This document shows positions 5,600 through 7,937 of a stretch of 7,937 nucleotides of DNA, piece after piece (position 1 is the first letter of the stretch; the number at the start of each line of letters is the position of its first letter). Source of the stretch: JANQRV01 sp964533785 (lineage in GTDB: Bacteria; Bacteroidota; Bacteroidia; Chitinophagales; Saprospiraceae). A program made the position numbers and the translations under genes. The DNA is taken from positions 1 through 7,937 of the forward strand of contig CAZHNG010000313.1 of assembly GCA_964533785.1 (NCBI GenBank), in the 5' to 3' direction. The notes below the pieces were generated by a model. That model was not told the origin of the DNA. It worked only from the letters and a program-made list of their open reading frames with translations, and ran no database searches.

Positions 5600-7937
5600 A
5601 TGATTCCTAAACTACTCCTCATCAAAGGCATAAATTCTTACCAGCAGGAACAACGTATCGACTTTGACCGGTTGATAGCCGGGCAGTTGTTCGGTATTTT
5701 TGGTGCCGTGGGTAGTGGGAAATCGACCTTACTGGAAGCCATTACACTGGCTTTATACGGACAGACGGAGCGGCTCAATCAACGTGACAACCGCAATTAC
5801 AACCTGATGAACTTACGGAGTGATGAGTTGGTAGTTGATTTTACCTTTCGTGCTGATGATAAAGCATACCGCTGTTATTATGCTTTAAAACGGCACGGGA
5901 AAGATTTTGAAAAGGTCAGGAGCCCGGAGCACCATGCTTACGTAAAAGAGCAGGAGGATTGGGTGCCGATCACGCTGGAAGCCATGCAGGGTGTAATTGG
6001 CCTCAGCTACCAAAATTTCAAACGCACGATCATTATTCCGCAGGGTAGATTTCAGGAGTTTTTGCAACTGGGACCTACCGATCGCACGCGCATGATGAAA
6101 GAGGTGTTCGGGCTGGAAAAATACGACCTTTCCTACCAGGTAAAGGCATTAAAGAACCAAAATGAACTGGCTCTTAAAGCGGTCGAAGGTGGATTAGCCC
6201 AGTTCGCCAATGTCAATGAAGTAGTGGTACGGGAAAAACAACGGGCTTTTACTGCCTTAAAACAAACCACCAAAAAACAACTGGAACAACTCAACCAACT
6301 GAAAACGATCAAACAGGCGATCGATAAACAAATCCACCTGAATCAGCAGGTTTCCCAGGCCAAACGGCAGTTAACAAAAACGGAGAAGGAATTGAAAACT
6401 GCGGAAGAACAGTGGACGACTTTCCAAACCGCCTTTGCCGTCGTTAAAACCGCCTACGACCAGCGGGAAACCACCCAACAAAAGATCAAAGGGTTACAGG
6501 ATCTGATCGCTTTGCGAAAAATTGAACAAGCATATGCCAACACCGAATCACAGTTCACACAGTTTCAAACGCAGAAAACGAAACTGAAATCTACGATTAA
6601 CACTTGTCAAAAGGATGTTTCCCAGCAAGAACAACAGATCTTTACGCTTAAAGAGAACCGTCCGGATATAGGCTACCTGACGCGGTTGAACCAGTGGTTT
6701 GCGCAAAACGAATCCCTGCAACAGCAAATCAAAGAAACGGAGCAAACGGTAGCGGAAATAAACGAAAAGACTGCATCGGCGCTGGCTAATGCCTTTCAAA
6801 ATGAACGTTGGGAAAAGCTGAAAGAGCCGGATTTCCAAACTGCTTTTGCCCAACTCGCACAAGACCAACTTACGCTGGACAACGAGGTAAAGGAGCTGCT
6901 TTCCCAGCAGCAAAAACTGTCTGTAGATCAGCAATTAACGCAGTGGGCATCGGCATTAGAACCCGGTCAGCCCTGTCCTCTCTGCGGTGCTACCCATCAT
7001 CCCGACAAGTATGACGCCCAGGATGCGGCAAAGGACCTCAAAGCTTTGCACAAAAAACTCAAAAACAAACAAGCGGTGTTGAAAGCAAATGATGCGGAAG
7101 AAAAGCGCTTGCTCAAGTTACAGTCTGAATGGGAGGCCGCCACCCATCAATTAAAAACACAAAAGCAAAAATTATCAGAGCTTCGTAATAGGCTAGGGGA
7201 GTGGCAGGAGCAGTTTCCGGATGGCTCCTATTCTAAAGCCGACCAAAGCAAGGTAAAAACTGCGCTGGAAGCAATTTCAAAGTCTGATCAGGAAATTAAA
7301 TCCAAAGAAAAAACGCTGCAGCAGTTGCGCAAAAAGCTGGATAAGCTGAATAAGGAAAAGGAAGCGCAGGAAACCGCCATTCATCAACTGGATCGACAAC
7401 GCACCGTTCTGCTGACGCAGCAAGAAACGCTACAGCAACAATTGAATGATCAGGTGCAGGATGAACGGGTTGAGCAATCCATTCCAAAGATTGAAAAGAA
7501 GCTAAACAAGCTGCAGGTCCAACATCAGAAAGTGGTCGCCAACTACGAGAATGGGGAGCAGCAAAGACAATCGCTGCAGGAAAGACGCAGCAATTTGCTA
7601 GGCAATCTGCAAGCCAACCAATCTCAATGTGATCAACTCGAAAAACAAGCGCGGGAAAATATCGCTTTAATCCAGGAACAAGCCCGGCAGTTAGAGAAAA
7701 AGGAACTTATCCAGTGGATCGATCAGGAAGATTTCAACGCCTTCCACGCTTGGTACCAGAGATTGGAGCAGGATTATCAATCCCAAAAAGAACAACTCAT
7801 TCGCGAACAAACGGACCTGGAAAATTTGCAAAAAGCGCTGGTCACTAAATCAGATCTCGCCGTCCAACAGGAACAACTCCAAAAGCGGGCCGTAAATATT
7901 GACTTACTTTCCAATTTATTCCGCAGCAGTGGTTTCG
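5600..7937 (+). CDS. sbcC: SbcC, Rad50-type SMC-like ATPase subunit (3' end outside window)
   Basis: The reading frame is open from the ATG at 5600 to the window end, giving 779 complete residues of a protein usually about 1000 or more long. SbcC is the ATPase and tether of the SbcCD nuclease. The N-terminal ATPase lobe shows Walker A GAVGSGKS (35-42) and the Q-loop in IIPQGRF with Gln148. A long Gln/Lys/Glu-rich coiled coil follows (from about 185), broken by the zinc hook CPLC (Cys459 and Cys462) through which two SbcC molecules dimerise, then the returning coil (about 490-750). The last residues (DLLSNLFRSSGF) match the start of the C-terminal ATPase lobe; its signature motif, Walker B and D-loop lie beyond the window. 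The start MIPKLLLIKG is canonical and an in-frame stop (TAA at 5588-5590) lies just upstream. It follows sbcD in the same direction but 426 bases away instead of the usual close spacing. Confidence 0.96.
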   Translation, partial: MIPKLLLIKGINSYQQEQRIDFDRLIAGQLFGIFGAVGSGKSTLLEAITLALYGQTERLNQRDNRNYNLMNLRSDELVVDFTFRADDKAYRCYYALKRHGKDFEKVRSPEHHAYVKEQEDWVPITLEAMQGVIGLSYQNFKRTIIIPQGRFQEFLQLGPTDRTRMMKEVFGLEKYDLSYQVKALKNQNELALKAVEGGLAQFANVNEVVVREKQRAFTALKQTTKKQLEQLNQLKTIKQAIDKQIHLNQQVSQAKRQLTKTEKELKTAEEQWTTFQTAFAVVKTAYDQRETTQQKIKGLQDLIALRKIEQAYANTESQFTQFQTQKTKLKSTINTCQKDVSQQEQQIFTLKENRPDIGYLTRLNQWFAQNESLQQQIKETEQTVAEINEKTASALANAFQNERWEKLKEPDFQTAFAQLAQDQLTLDNEVKELLSQQQKLSVDQQLTQWASALEPGQPCPLCGATHHPDKYDAQDAAKDLKALHKKLKNKQAVLKANDAEEKRLLKLQSEWEAATHQLKTQKQKLSELRNRLGEWQEQFPDGSYSKADQSKVKTALEAISKSDQEIKSKEKTLQQLRKKLDKLNKEKEAQETAIHQLDRQRTVLLTQQETLQQQLNDQVQDERVEQSIPKIEKKLNKLQVQHQKVVANYENGEQQRQSLQERRSNLLGNLQANQSQCDQLEKQARENIALIQEQARQLEKKELIQWIDQEDFNAFHAWYQRLEQDYQSQKEQLIREQTDLENLQKALVTKSDLAVQQEQLQKRAVNIDLLSNLFRSSGF

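Overview
The window holds five protein genes, all on the + strand, and looks like chromosomal DNA of a member of the Bacteroidota, perhaps a Saprospiria/Lewinella-like lineage. This rests on inference: moderate GC, A-rich leaders with no clear Shine-Dalgarno before most starts, and protein wording typical of that phylum. No rRNA, tRNA, integrase, transposase or CRISPR array was seen.

Layout: (1) 79-591, a DUF1415 family protein. (2) 689-2803, a complete CopA-like P1B copper-exporting ATPase with one metal-binding domain. (3) 2875-3690, a secreted protein with a papain-like (C1) fold signature whose catalytic residues appear to be replaced, so probably a pseudoprotease. (4) 3687-3935, a short intergenic element bounded by long imperfect inverted repeats, each arm built from three 9-bp CACGGAGWA-like units, with nested palindromes inside. 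(5) 3950-5173, sbcD (Mre11-type nuclease). (6) 5161-5499, a tandem array of mixed 7-bp and 9-bp CAATGAG-type units, interrupted by a 100-N assembly gap. (7) 5600-7937, sbcC (Rad50-type ATPase), truncated by the window end.

SbcD and SbcC normally form one nuclease complex that opens DNA hairpins and processes double-strand break ends. Here the two genes keep order and orientation, but a repeat array of unknown true length separates them, and its first two units supply the last codons and the stop codon of sbcD. CopA would act separately in copper efflux at the inner membrane. No functional link between it and the secreted papain-like protein or the DUF1415 protein can be shown from sequence.

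The most unusual items are the degenerate papain-like protein, the two different repeat systems flanking sbcD, and an Asp in CopA at a membrane position where Cu(+)-ATPases normally have a metal-coordinating Ser. No wholly new multi-gene system is evident.
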